From Prevotella sp. oral taxon 376 (GTDB taxonomy: Bacteria; Bacteroidota; Bacteroidia; Bacteroidales; Bacteroidaceae): a DNA stretch of 64,000 nt. The notes under the pieces were generated by a model. It was not told the origin of the DNA. It searched no databases and saw nothing but the letters and a program-made list of their open reading frames with translations. Positions 19,067 to 27,863 of the stretch are shown one piece after another. A program made the position numbers and the translations under genes. Each line of letters begins with the position of its first letter. Positions within the stretch are counted from its first letter, which is position 1. The stretch is taken from assembly GCF_003043945.1 (NCBI RefSeq), contig NZ_PYXG01000001.1:744001-808000 (forward strand), in the 5' to 3' direction.

Positions 19067-20014
19067 ATGAGCAACATTAAAGACACCATTCTCAACGACA
19101 TCGAGAAACAGAAACAGAACAAACCACTGGAATCCAGCAAAGTAGAACAGGCGCTCAAGCTCTACGACTTCAATGTCAGCGACGAAGAGGTAAAGGCCAC
19201 AGTACAGAAAATCATCAACGAGAAAGTTTCTGCCAATGAGACTCCTGAAGTGAAGAAGTTCCTCCTGGGCAGCGTGGAGCTTACCTCGCTGAATACGACC
19301 GATACCGAGGAAAAGATTCTCGGCATGGTAGAGAAAGTGAACAAGTATGCACACGAGTTCGCGGAGCTCCCCCATGTGGCGGCCGTGGTCTGCTATCCTA
19401 ACTTCACCAAGCTCGTCAGCCAGAGTCTGGAAGTCGACGGAGTTGAAATCACCAATGTCAGCGGCAGTTTTCCCTCGTCGCAGACCTTCATGGAGGTAAA
19501 GGTGGCAGAGACCGCCCTTGCCTTGAGAGACGGGGCAACGGAAATAGACATCGTCCTCCCCGTAGGCAAGTTCTTCTCCGAAGACTATGAAGGCATTGCC
19601 GACGACATAGCAGAACTGGAGCAGGTGTGTGGCGACCACTCCATGAAAGTAATCCTCGAGACCGGCGATCTGGGCTCTTGCGCCAACATCAAGAAGGCCG
19701 CCATTCTCTCTATGTATTCGGGTGCAGACTATGTAAAGACATCCACGGGCAAAGAAAAGGTAAGCGCCACCCCGGAAGCTGTATATGTCATGTGCCAGGC
19801 CATCAAGGAATACTATGACCGCACAGGCATAGTAATCGGGCTGAAACCTGCCGGCGGCATCAACACGGTGAAAGACGCCGTAACCTATTATACCATCGTT
19901 CAGGAGGTATTGGGCGAAAAATGGCTCACCAACAGACTGTTCCGTCTGGGCACATCACGCCTCACCAACATGCTCATGAGCGAGATTCTGGGCAAAGAAA
20001 TCAAGTTTTTCTAA
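19067..20014 (+). CDS. deoC: Deoxyribose-phosphate aldolase
   Basis: Cleaves 2-deoxyribose 5-phosphate to glyceraldehyde 3-phosphate and acetaldehyde in deoxynucleoside catabolism. The Schiff-base lysine is in YVKTSTG, with a second active-site lysine in GLKPAGGI. The EIDIVLPVGKF strand is also typical. At 315 residues it is longer than the approximately 220-260 residue classical enzymes because of an N-terminal extension of about 60 residues. From memory, long forms are usual in Bacteroidota. It ends 68 bases before a repeat array. Confidence 0.92.
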   Translation: MSNIKDTILNDIEKQKQNKPLESSKVEQALKLYDFNVSDEEVKATVQKIINEKVSANETPEVKKFLLGSVELTSLNTTDTEEKILGMVEKVNKYAHEFAELPHVAAVVCYPNFTKLVSQSLEVDGVEITNVSGSFPSSQTFMEVKVAETALALRDGATEIDIVLPVGKFFSEDYEGIADDIAELEQVCGDHSMKVILETGDLGSCANIKKAAILSMYSGADYVKTSTGKEKVSATPEAVYVMCQAIKEYYDRTGIVIGLKPAGGINTVKDAVTYYTIVQEVLGEKWLTNRLFRLGTSRLTNMLMSEILGKEIKFF

Positions 20015-20081
20015 GTTGTAAGAACAGACAAGAAGAGGGGACAACACATCCGTTGCTCCCACTTCTTGTTATCTTTATCCC

Positions 20082-20166
20082 GACAATCTCGGCGATTTTG
20101 TCCGACGATTTCGGCGATTTCGTGAGACAATTTCGGCGATTTTGTCGGACAAAATCGCCGAAGTCG
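20082..20166. repeat. 22-bp-period repeat array, family B, copy 1
   Basis: Three direct units of 22 bp begin at 20082, 20104 and 20126 with the core TCGGCGATTT. They are followed by one inverted unit (GACAAAATCGCCGAA, 20148-20162) that pairs with TTCGGCGATTTTGTC (20132-20146) in a 15-bp stem. It lies between the convergent 3' ends of deoC and the polyprenyl synthase gene. A second copy is at 32896-32962. Confidence 0.85.
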
Positions 20167-20242
20167 TAACTTTGTCAGCCACTTTTCAAATGCTGTTTTG
20201 TACTTTTGTAGAGTTTATGCTACAGCATTCCCCTGCCCGATA

Positions 20243-21220
20243 TCAGTTATTCCGCTCAATCACAAAATCCAGATAGGCCTCAAGGGCACGCTTGATGGCG
20301 GGGTCGGTAACCTTCGTGTCAAGAAACTGCCGGCACTCTCCGTGGAAATCCCACATGCGTTTATCGGCATATTCTATGCCCCCGTTTTCCTTGGTGAAAG
20401 CCACCAAACGGGCGATTTCATCGCTCTTTATCTCCCTGCTCTTCACCTTTTGAGCAAGGCGGAACATCTCCTTGTTGCCCGTAGAGTTAAGAGCATAGAT
20501 GACAGGCAGGGTCAGTTTGCCTTCCGCCATATCGTTTCCCGTGGGCTTTCCGATTTCCTTAGAGTCGTAATAGTCGAAGATATCGTCGCGAATCTGAAAG
20601 ATAATTCCCAGGTTCTGACCGAATTTCTTAGCCTGTTCCACATCTGCTCCCGACGCTCCCGACGCCTCTGCGCCAATGGCGGAGCAAGCCTCGAAGAGCG
20701 CGGCGGTCTTTCCCTTGATAATGTTGTAATACACCTCTTCTGATATCTCCTGGTTTTGAATATTAGAGAGCTGCAGGATTTCACCGTCCGAAAGCGTCCT
20801 GCCCAGTTGGGCAAGGTAGCGTACGATACGCTCCCTATGGGTGTAAGACACATACAGCAGTGCCGTTGAGAGGATGTAATCGCCTACCAGAACGCTCACT
20901 TTGTTGTCATATACGGCGTTCACCGAGGCCTGGCCGCGGCGTTCCTCACTTTCGTCCACCACATCATCATGCACCAGACTGGCCGTATGAAGCAGCTCCA
21001 GACCTACTGCCGCATACTGGGTAACCTCGGTAACCTCACCGAAATTCTTCGCCATCAGCAGGATCAGCATAGGGCGCATGCGCTTTCCACCCCGCTCGCG
21101 GATATGGTCAAGCGCCTGGGCAAGCATTCCGTCGCCATGGTCGAGAGAGTGGTTGAAAAGCTCGATGAAATCGGTTAATTCTGAAGAGATCGGTTGTTTG
21201 ATGAGTGGTAAATAATCCAT
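20243..21220 (-). CDS. Polyprenyl diphosphate synthase
   Basis: Trans-prenyltransferase that extends farnesyl diphosphate with isopentenyl units, probably for the menaquinone side chain. Both aspartate-rich motifs are present: LVHDDVVDESEERRG and IRDDIFDYYDSKEIGKPTG, with GGKRMRPMLI at the N-terminus. Length is 325 residues, typical for octaprenyl-type synthases; product chain length cannot be fixed from sequence. It is divergent from polA, with an 88-bp gap in which no consensus promoter box is clear. Confidence 0.9.
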   Translation of the reverse strand: MDYLPLIKQPISSELTDFIELFNHSLDHGDGMLAQALDHIRERGGKRMRPMLILLMAKNFGEVTEVTQYAAVGLELLHTASLVHDDVVDESEERRGQASVNAVYDNKVSVLVGDYILSTALLYVSYTHRERIVRYLAQLGRTLSDGEILQLSNIQNQEISEEVYYNIIKGKTAALFEACSAIGAEASGASGADVEQAKKFGQNLGIIFQIRDDIFDYYDSKEIGKPTGNDMAEGKLTLPVIYALNSTGNKEMFRLAQKVKSREIKSDEIARLVAFTKENGGIEYADKRMWDFHGECRQFLDTKVTDPAIKRALEAYLDFVIERNN

Positions 21221-21308
21221 CTGGCACTGAATTTTGATACAAATTTAGTGATTTTATCGAAAAATGTGGCGAAAAAATTGTAATTTTACACGAGAAATAC
21301 TTATTATT

Positions 21309-24071
21309 ATGGAGAAACTTTTTCTTTTGGATGCCTACGCATTGATATATCGGTCGTATTACGCCTTCATCAAAAACCCCCGCATCAACTCCAAGGGGAA
21401 GAACACATCGGCCGTGATGGGATTCCTGAACACGCTCAATGAGGTGATAAACAAGGAGAAGCCCACTTACATAGGAGTGGCATTCGACCACGGAAAAACT
21501 TTCCGCAATGATGTTTTCCCCGCCTATAAGGCACAACGGGAGGAAACGCCGGAGGATATCAAGGCCAGTGTTCCCATCATCAAGGATATCCTCGAGGCCT
21601 ACCATATCCCCATCTTACAGGTCGACGGATTCGAGGCTGACGATGTAATCGGCACCCTCGCCACCCAGGCTGGCAAACAAGGCGTGGAGACTTACATGCT
21701 CACGCCCGATAAGGACTATGGCCAGCTCGTGACCGAGAATGTCTATATGTTCCGCCCAAGGCATGGCGGCGGCTACGATAAAATCGGCAAAGCCGAAATC
21801 AGCGATAAGTATGGCATCAACTCACCCGCACAAGTCATCGACCTGCTGGCGCTCATGGGCGACTCGGCGGATAATTTCCCGGGGTGTCCCGGGATCGGCG
21901 AGAAGACTGCGGTGAAACTCATCAACGAGTTCGGAAGCGTAGACGGTCTTCTCAACCATACCGACCGGTTGAAGGGAAAGATGCGTGAAAAAGTGGAGGC
22001 AGCCGTCGACGACATCAAGATGTCTTATTTCCTGGCCACCATCCGCACCGATGTACCCGTCAGTCTGAATCTCAAAGAACTGGAACTCGTAGCACCCGAC
22101 GAGGAGAAACTCGACTCCATCTTCACCGAACTGGAGTTCAAGAGCCTGAAAAACAAGATTCTTAATAAAACAGAAAATAAGTCAAAAACCGATAATTTAC
22201 AACTCGATTTATTTGCGAAAATCACGCCCGAGGGGTCAGCCAAACCTGAAAACGGGCAAAAAAACAGCCTTAAATCCATTAAAACGGAATATCATTTGAT
22301 TGAAAATGAGGCGTTTATGCTCGAAATCTGTGATTTTTTCAGGACAAAAAAAATATTAAGTTTAGACACGGAAACGACCTCTACCAATCCCGTCGACGCC
22401 GAATTGGTTGGTTTGAGCTTCTCCGTTGAGGAAAACAAGGCTTTCTATGTCCCAATTCCGAGCAATCGTGAAGAAGCGCAAAGAATTGTAAATATATTCA
22501 AAAACATCTATGAAGATGAGACAATCCTCAAGATCGGGCAAAACATCAAGTACGATTATGAGGTGCTGATGAACTACGGTGTGCGCCTCCGTGGCAAGAT
22601 GTTCGACACCATGCTGGCACATTATGTGCTCCAGCCGGAACTCCATCACAACATGGACTATATGGCCGAAACCCTTCTCAACTATCAGACGGTACACATC
22701 GAAGAACTTATCGGGCCCAAGGGTAAGAACCAGAAGAACATGCGCGACCTGCCGCCGACCGAAATCTGCGACTATGCCTGCGAGGACGCCGATATCACCC
22801 TGAAGCTGAAGAATGTGCTCGAGCCTCAGCTGAAAGAGGTAGGAGCCGAAGATCTGTTCTGGAAGATAGAGATGCCGTTGGTGCCCGTACTGGCCGAGAT
22901 GGAGATGAACGGCGTAAGAATAGACACCGATTCGCTGAAGGAAACTTCAAGAATTTTCACAGAGCGAATGAATCGCTACGAAGAAGACATATATCAGGAG
23001 GCAGGCGAGAGGTTCAACATCTCCAGCCCCAAGCAAGTGGGCGACATCCTTTTCGACAAGATGAAGATCGTGGAGAAGCCGAAGAAGACCAAGACGGGAC
23101 AATATGTTACCTCAGAAGAAGTGCTCCAACAGCTCAAGTCGAAGGCACCCATCGTAGAGCAAATACTGAATTACAGGGGCATGAAGAAGCTCTTGAGCAC
23201 TTATGTAGATGCCCTCCCGAAGCTCATCAACCCACGAACCGGACACATACACACCAGTTTCAATCAGGCACTCACCGCCACCGGACGCCTGAGCTCGTCG
23301 GATCCCAACTTGCAGAATATACCTGTTCGCACCGAAGACGGCAAGGAAATCCGACGCTGCTTCATACCCGAAGAAGGGTGTAAATTCTTTTCGGCAGATT
23401 ATTCCCAGATTGAACTACGCATCATGGCACATCTCTCCGAAGACGAAAACATGATGGAGGCCTTCCGTTCAGGCTTCGACATCCACCGCGCGACGGCGGC
23501 CAAAATCTGGCACGAGGACATGGCAAGCGTCTCCGACAGCCAGCGCAAGAAGGCCAAGCAGGCCAATTTCGGCATCATATACGGCATCACCACCTATGGC
23601 CTCGCCCAGCGCATGGAGATTCCGAACGGAGAAGCCCGCCAGCTCATAGCCGACTACTTCAAGACCTTCCCCAAGGTGCAGGACTACATGGAACAGGCTA
23701 AGGAGACGGCGAGGGAAAAGGGCTATGCCGAAACCATCTTCGGACGGCGACGCTATCTGCCCGACATCAACTCACAAAACGCCACCGTACGCGGATTTGC
23801 CGAGCGCAACGCCATCAACGCGCCGATACAAGGCTCCGAGGCCGACATCATCAAGGTGGCCATGATCCGCATCCACCAGCGTTTTCAAAAAGAAGGCATC
23901 CGCTCGAAGATGATACTTCAGGTGCACGACGAACTCAACTTCTCGGTCTATCCCGAGGAGCAGGAACAGGTGGAACGCATCGTGCTCGAGGAGATGCAGA
24001 ACGCCTGCAAGCTGCGCGTGCCGTTGGTGGCAGAGGCCGGATGGGGCACCAACTGGCTGGAGGCACACTAA
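21309..24071 (+). CDS. polA: DNA polymerase I
   Basis: Repair and Okazaki-fragment polymerase with three domains. The N-terminal 5'-3' nuclease starts MEKLFLLDAYALIYRSYYAF. The 3'-5' proofreading domain keeps its acidic residues (LSLDTETTSTNP, GQNIKYDYE, CDYACEDADITLK). The polymerase has motif A (FFSADYSQIELRIMAHL), motif B (KKAKQANFGIIYGITTYG) and motif C (QVHDELNFS). It is 920 residues from the ATG at 21309; the frame continues upstream but without a family-like start. Proofreading appears intact, unlike Taq-type PolA. Confidence 0.96.
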   Translation: MEKLFLLDAYALIYRSYYAFIKNPRINSKGKNTSAVMGFLNTLNEVINKEKPTYIGVAFDHGKTFRNDVFPAYKAQREETPEDIKASVPIIKDILEAYHIPILQVDGFEADDVIGTLATQAGKQGVETYMLTPDKDYGQLVTENVYMFRPRHGGGYDKIGKAEISDKYGINSPAQVIDLLALMGDSADNFPGCPGIGEKTAVKLINEFGSVDGLLNHTDRLKGKMREKVEAAVDDIKMSYFLATIRTDVPVSLNLKELELVAPDEEKLDSIFTELEFKSLKNKILNKTENKSKTDNLQLDLFAKITPEGSAKPENGQKNSLKSIKTEYHLIENEAFMLEICDFFRTKKILSLDTETTSTNPVDAELVGLSFSVEENKAFYVPIPSNREEAQRIVNIFKNIYEDETILKIGQNIKYDYEVLMNYGVRLRGKMFDTMLAHYVLQPELHHNMDYMAETLLNYQTVHIEELIGPKGKNQKNMRDLPPTEICDYACEDADITLKLKNVLEPQLKEVGAEDLFWKIEMPLVPVLAEMEMNGVRIDTDSLKETSRIFTERMNRYEEDIYQEAGERFNISSPKQVGDILFDKMKIVEKPKKTKTGQYVTSEEVLQQLKSKAPIVEQILNYRGMKKLLSTYVDALPKLINPRTGHIHTSFNQALTATGRLSSSDPNLQNIPVRTEDGKEIRRCFIPEEGCKFFSADYSQIELRIMAHLSEDENMMEAFRSGFDIHRATAAKIWHEDMASVSDSQRKKAKQANFGIIYGITTYGLAQRMEIPNGEARQLIADYFKTFPKVQDYMEQAKETAREKGYAETIFGRRRYLPDINSQNATVRGFAERNAINAPIQGSEADIIKVAMIRIHQRFQKEGIRSKMILQVHDELNFSVYPEEQEQVERIVLEEMQNACKLRVPLVAEAGWGTNWLEAH

Positions 24072-24091
24072 GCATGCCCCCTCTCCTGCCC

Positions 24092-24114
24092 CCTCCCATC
24101 AGTAGAAAGGGAGG
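24092..24114 (+). terminator. Possible hairpin after polA
   Basis: CCTCCC (24092-24097) and GGGAGG (24109-24114) form a 6-bp GC-rich stem with an 11-base loop, 21 bases after the polA stop. No U-tract follows, so this is weak. Confidence 0.25.
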
Positions 24115-24178
24115 CGACCGTCTGATTCCATACCCCCTGAAAAAGAAATTGGAAACACCCCTATAAAACCCTAAAGAC

Positions 24179-25033
24179 ATGAAGCTCTACACCCTGATCG
24201 TAAATTTCATTTACGGAAACCGAACCTATCAGATTTCCGCGAACAGCATCCGCGAGGCCCTGCACCAACTTTTCGACACCCGAGAGATGGAAGGCGTGGG
24301 CAAGAAAGCCCTCCGACAGCTGCACGAGGACATAGACTCCGAACTGTGGAAACCCGCGCCCTTCATGGAGATGACCAACTCTTGGGTCTGCCAATACCGG
24401 GTGAACAATGAAAACATGTATGTGAACATCGTCAAGACCGACGAGCAACAAGACCCCGACGAGCCGTCAGACCCCCTCAAATACACCGACGGCCTTTACA
24501 TGGCCGAGCAGGGACACCGCATCTTGAATCACTTTGCCCGGCTGGAGGAAAAGGCCGACTGGAAAGCCCTCAAGCGCTACGCCCTGAAGATATGCAAGCT
24601 CTACCCTAAGGAATTCTACCCCATGATCAAGGTCGTCGAGAGTTGCTACTTCCTCGAAGAGCCGGAGGAAATGCTGCTGTGGGCACGCAAGGCCTACGAG
24701 GAATGGAGCGACGACCCCTATACCTCATTCTGGTTGGCCCTCGCGCTCTACGAGAACGGCCGCTGGCAGGAGGCCATCCGACACAGCGACACGATACTCT
24801 ACTGGGACTTCCGGAACCTCGCCTACGGCCAATATGGCAGCGGCGCAGACTACGCCTGGCAACTTATTGACGACTGCAAGGCCATCAAGGGGCTCTCGCT
24901 CTTGGCACTAAACCAGGCGGGCGGAACGGCCTTGCTGCGCGAATACCTCGCCCACGCAAAGGCCGCAACATCTTATTTCAAGAAGTCATGGGTAAGATCC
25001 ATACTCAAGGAAGCAAGCCTGAAGGAAAACTAA
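24179..25033 (+). CDS. Uncharacterised protein with TPR-like C-terminal part
   Basis: A 284-residue cytoplasmic-looking protein with no signal peptide. Residues 1-80 form a small basic/aromatic segment (MKLYTLIVNFIYGNRTYQIS). A linker rich in Asp and Pro (QQDPDEPSDP) follows. From about 110 the sequence is helical with tetratricopeptide-like spacing (LLWARKAYEEWSDDPYTSFW, LALALYENGRWQEAIRHSDT). I do not recognise a named family. It is 107 bases after polA and ends just before a family A repeat array. Confidence 0.7.
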   Translation: MKLYTLIVNFIYGNRTYQISANSIREALHQLFDTREMEGVGKKALRQLHEDIDSELWKPAPFMEMTNSWVCQYRVNNENMYVNIVKTDEQQDPDEPSDPLKYTDGLYMAEQGHRILNHFARLEEKADWKALKRYALKICKLYPKEFYPMIKVVESCYFLEEPEEMLLWARKAYEEWSDDPYTSFWLALALYENGRWQEAIRHSDTILYWDFRNLAYGQYGSGADYAWQLIDDCKAIKGLSLLALNQAGGTALLREYLAHAKAATSYFKKSWVRSILKEASLKEN

Positions 25034-25046
25034 AGGAGATCGGGAG

Positions 25047-25136
25047 AAAAGTAAAACAGGCTGTTTTAGTGACTAAAATAGGCTGTTTCAGTGACTAAAA
25101 TAGGCTGTTTCACTGACTAAAACAGGCTGTTTTACT
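25047..25136. repeat. 22-bp-period palindromic array, family A, copy 1
   Basis: Two imperfect palindromes alternate, AAACAGGCTGTTT and TTTAGTGACTAAA, each symmetric around one central base. The GGCTGTTT core recurs every 22 bp, four times. It lies between the convergent 3' ends of the TPR-like gene and the CDF transporter gene. The same element, one unit shorter and in the opposite orientation, is at 62249-62316. Confidence 0.88.
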
Positions 25137-25224
25137 CCACGGGAGACCGCTAAAAGGCGTGCCAAAGGATGCATGGAGGAATACAGGGAGCCATTGACAG
25201 GGGTGCTGCCGACGGACTCGCGCG

Positions 25225-26112
25225 TCAGGCGGGGTCCACCTGAATCTTCACTTGCGCATGCTCACCGAGCTCTGCCTTCAACCTTTGCTCGATACGCTGC
25301 ATGTGCACATAGGTCTCGGCAAGCGTCAGTCCGGACGGCATGGCTATGCGCAGGTCTATCACGATGTCGTTGCCCACCTTGCGAGTCTGCAGTTGCAGCA
25401 TGCGTGCCACCTGCTCCTCGTCCTCCACTACCCTTCTCACGATCTCTTTCTGCGCCTCCGGTATCGCGTGCTCCGTCAGCTCTCCCACGGCCTGACTGAC
25501 AAGCTTGTAAGCCATGCGAATGACGATGAGCCCCATGATAATGGCCGCTATCGGATCGAGAACGGCCCATCTCGGTCCTAAGAGAATGGCCCCCGCAATG
25601 CCGAGCGTGGTGCAAATGGACGACAAGGCGTCGCTGCGGTGGTGCCACGCGTTGGCTATCACGGCGTCGGAATTCCACTCTTCCCCCACCCTGTGCATAA
25701 AGCGGAATACCCACTCCTTCATCAGCACACTCATGATCGCTACGATGAGGGCTATCAGACGGGGCTGTCCGAGAGAACGACCTGCTATGGCGGCGAGCAC
25801 TTTCTCCATGGCTTCGTAGCAGATGGCGATACCCACTCCAAGAAGAATCAAGCCTATGATTCCTGTGGCCAGCGTCTCGTATTTACCATATCCATAGTCG
25901 TGGTTCCTGTCTTTGGGACGGCTTCCAAGCTTGACAAACAAGATGACGATGAGATCGCTCAGGCAGTCGGCCAGAGAATGCACGGCATCGGCTATCATCG
26001 CCGACGACTTGCCGAAGAATCCGGCGGCAAACTTCAGCAACATGAGCAGCACATTCACGCCACTCCCCGCTATAGAAACCTTGTAAATATCGGTTTTTCT
26101 ATTTCTTACCAT
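25225..26112 (-). CDS. Cation diffusion facilitator transporter
   Basis: Inner-membrane proton/metal antiporter that exports Zn2+, Fe2+ or Mn2+. The 295-residue protein has about six membrane segments. The first metal site is in MIADAVHSLADCLSD (helix 2) and the second in ANAWHHRSDALSS (helix 5), giving a His/Asp pattern typical of the family. The C-terminal cytoplasmic domain (about 205-295) is present. There is no histidine-rich loop. Metal specificity cannot be assigned. A TAATTTTG box at 26154-26161 on the minus strand may be its promoter. Confidence 0.9.
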   Translation of the reverse strand: MVRNRKTDIYKVSIAGSGVNVLLMLLKFAAGFFGKSSAMIADAVHSLADCLSDLIVILFVKLGSRPKDRNHDYGYGKYETLATGIIGLILLGVGIAICYEAMEKVLAAIAGRSLGQPRLIALIVAIMSVLMKEWVFRFMHRVGEEWNSDAVIANAWHHRSDALSSICTTLGIAGAILLGPRWAVLDPIAAIIMGLIVIRMAYKLVSQAVGELTEHAIPEAQKEIVRRVVEDEEQVARMLQLQTRKVGNDIVIDLRIAMPSGLTLAETYVHMQRIEQRLKAELGEHAQVKIQVDPA

Positions 26113-26238
26113 AATCGTTTCCCTTAGGATGAAGGATTCTTGATTAGAGAGTACAAAATTAATAAATTACTTTGAAACAAAATGCTCCCTTGGGGCATTT
26201 TATCATTTTCAGGCACCCTGTTTCTCAAAATATTTCAC

Positions 26239-26246
26239 TATCTTTG
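26239..26246 (+). promoter_or_regulatory. -7 promoter box of ychF
   Basis: TATCTTTG lies 29 bases before the ychF ATG; no clear -33 element was found. Confidence 0.6.
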
Positions 26247-26275
26247 CAACCGTATATACAAAATTCAGATTCCAA

Positions 26276-27379
26276 ATGGCATTAAAATGTGGTATCGTAG
26301 GACTCCCGAATGTGGGGAAATCCACACTTTTCAACTGTCTTTCGAGTGCCAAGGCACAGGCAGCCAACTTTCCATTCTGCACGATAGAGCCTAATCTGGG
26401 CGTCATCACCGTGCCCGACGACCGCCTGACGAAGCTCGCCGAGATAGTGCACCCGGGCCGTATCGTGCCCGCCACCTGCGAGATCGTCGACATCGCGGGG
26501 CTCGTGAAGGGAGCTTCCAAAGGCGAGGGACTGGGCAACAAGTTTCTCGGGAACATCCGCGAGTGCGACGCCATCATCCATGTCATCCGCTGTTTCGACG
26601 ACGACAATGTGGTGCGTGAAGGCGGTGCAGCCGTCAACCCCTTGTCAGACAAGGAAATCATAGATACCGAGCTGCAGCTGAAAGACCTCGAGACCATTGA
26701 GGGACAGCTGGCCAAGCAGCAGAAAATGGCCGCCGCCGGCAACAAGGAAGCTAAGGTCGCGGTCGGCGTTCTGGAAGCTTTCAAGGGGGCGCTGGAACAA
26801 GGGCGAAACGCCCGAAGCGTGGAATTTGAGAGCAAGGAGGAACAACAGGCTGCCCACGACCTGTTCCTGCTGACCACAAAACCCGTGCTCTATGTCTGCA
26901 ATGTGGATGAGGCGAGTGCCCGGACAGGTAATGAGTATAGCCGCAGAATCGAGCAGATAGCCGCCGAAGAGGGAGCTGAGGCCATGGTGATAGCCGCCAA
27001 GACCGAGGAAGACATCGCCTCGCTGGAGACCTATGAGGACAAGAAGATGTTTCTTGACGAACTCGAACTGGAGGAAAGCGGCGTCAACCGCCTCATCAAG
27101 AAGGCCTACCACCTGCTTAACCTGCAGACTTTCATCACTGCCGGAGAGATGGAAGTGAAAGCCTGGACCTGCCACAAGGGCTGGAAGGCACCGCAGTGCG
27201 CCGGCGTCATCCACACCGATTTCGAGAAAGGATTCATCCGCGCCGAAGTCATCAAGTATGCCGATTACCTGCAATATGGGTCCGAGACCGCCGTGCGCGA
27301 GGCCGGAAAGCTCCATGTGGAAGGCAAGGACTATGTGGTGGAAGACGGCGACATCATGCACTTCAGGTTTAATGTTTAA
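26276..27379 (+). CDS. ychF: Redox-regulated ATPase YchF (Obg-like)
   Basis: P-loop ATPase of the Obg family that associates with ribosomes and responds to oxidative stress. The 367-residue protein has the P-loop GLPNVGKST, G3 DIAGLVKGASKGEGLGN, the altered G4 (YVCNVDE, replacing NKxD and favouring ATP), and a C-terminal TGS domain (ending YVVEDGDIMHFRFNV). The start MALKCGIVGLPNVGKSTLFN is family-typical. Confidence 0.96.
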   Translation: MALKCGIVGLPNVGKSTLFNCLSSAKAQAANFPFCTIEPNLGVITVPDDRLTKLAEIVHPGRIVPATCEIVDIAGLVKGASKGEGLGNKFLGNIRECDAIIHVIRCFDDDNVVREGGAAVNPLSDKEIIDTELQLKDLETIEGQLAKQQKMAAAGNKEAKVAVGVLEAFKGALEQGRNARSVEFESKEEQQAAHDLFLLTTKPVLYVCNVDEASARTGNEYSRRIEQIAAEEGAEAMVIAAKTEEDIASLETYEDKKMFLDELELEESGVNRLIKKAYHLLNLQTFITAGEMEVKAWTCHKGWKAPQCAGVIHTDFEKGFIRAEVIKYADYLQYGSETAVREAGKLHVEGKDYVVEDGDIMHFRFNV

Positions 27380-27438
27380 CTACATTGGATGAAGGATTAG
27401 GGATTAAGGGATAGAGACTGATAGCTATATATGACGCT

Positions 27439-27825
27439 ATGGATGCTCGATATTTTCGTAAACCAGAGGTTTATCAAGACTCCAAAAACTTGGTAAAGGA
27501 AGTCTATTTGCTTCTCAAGAAATTTCCCCTTGATGAGAAATTCGGGCTTTGTTCCCAAGTACGAAGGGCCATAACCTCAATTCCCATCAATATTACAGAA
27601 GGATTCGGAAGGCTTTCCGCACGCGAAAAAGCCCATTTTCTGGAAATTGCATCTGGCTCCCTGACAGGAGTTTCGTGTGAATTGGAACTGCCAATGGAGC
27701 CATCTTATATAACAGAAGAGGAATTTAACTACATAGAAAACAAACTTACACACAGCTCACGGCAGCTCTCCGCCCTGCACGCCTCGGTCATTCAAAATGA
27801 GGGCTATCACCAAGAGAACCGTTAA
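27439..27825 (+). CDS. Four-helix bundle protein of the S23/IVP family
   Basis: A 128-residue member of the family first seen encoded within 23S rRNA intervening sequences, later found widely as stand-alone genes. The signature is clear: SQVRRAITSIPINITEGFGR followed by SAREKAHFLEIASGSL. Function is unknown; the homopentameric bundle may bind nucleic acid. It is A+T-richer than ychF and lgt on either side (59-base and 38-base gaps), consistent with a later insertion. The residues after about 85 (LELPMEPSYITEEEF) fit the usual helix 4 region. Confidence 0.85.
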   Translation: MDARYFRKPEVYQDSKNLVKEVYLLLKKFPLDEKFGLCSQVRRAITSIPINITEGFGRLSAREKAHFLEIASGSLTGVSCELELPMEPSYITEEEFNYIENKLTHSSRQLSALHASVIQNEGYHQENR

Positions 27826-27863
27826 ACCTTATTTTATATTCCCTCATCATCAATCACATAAAT

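Noticed and set aside
26179-26201. Hairpin with trailing T residues between the CDF gene and ychF as a terminator
   Set aside because: It lies between two divergent genes and upstream of both starts, so there is no upstream transcript that it would obviously end.
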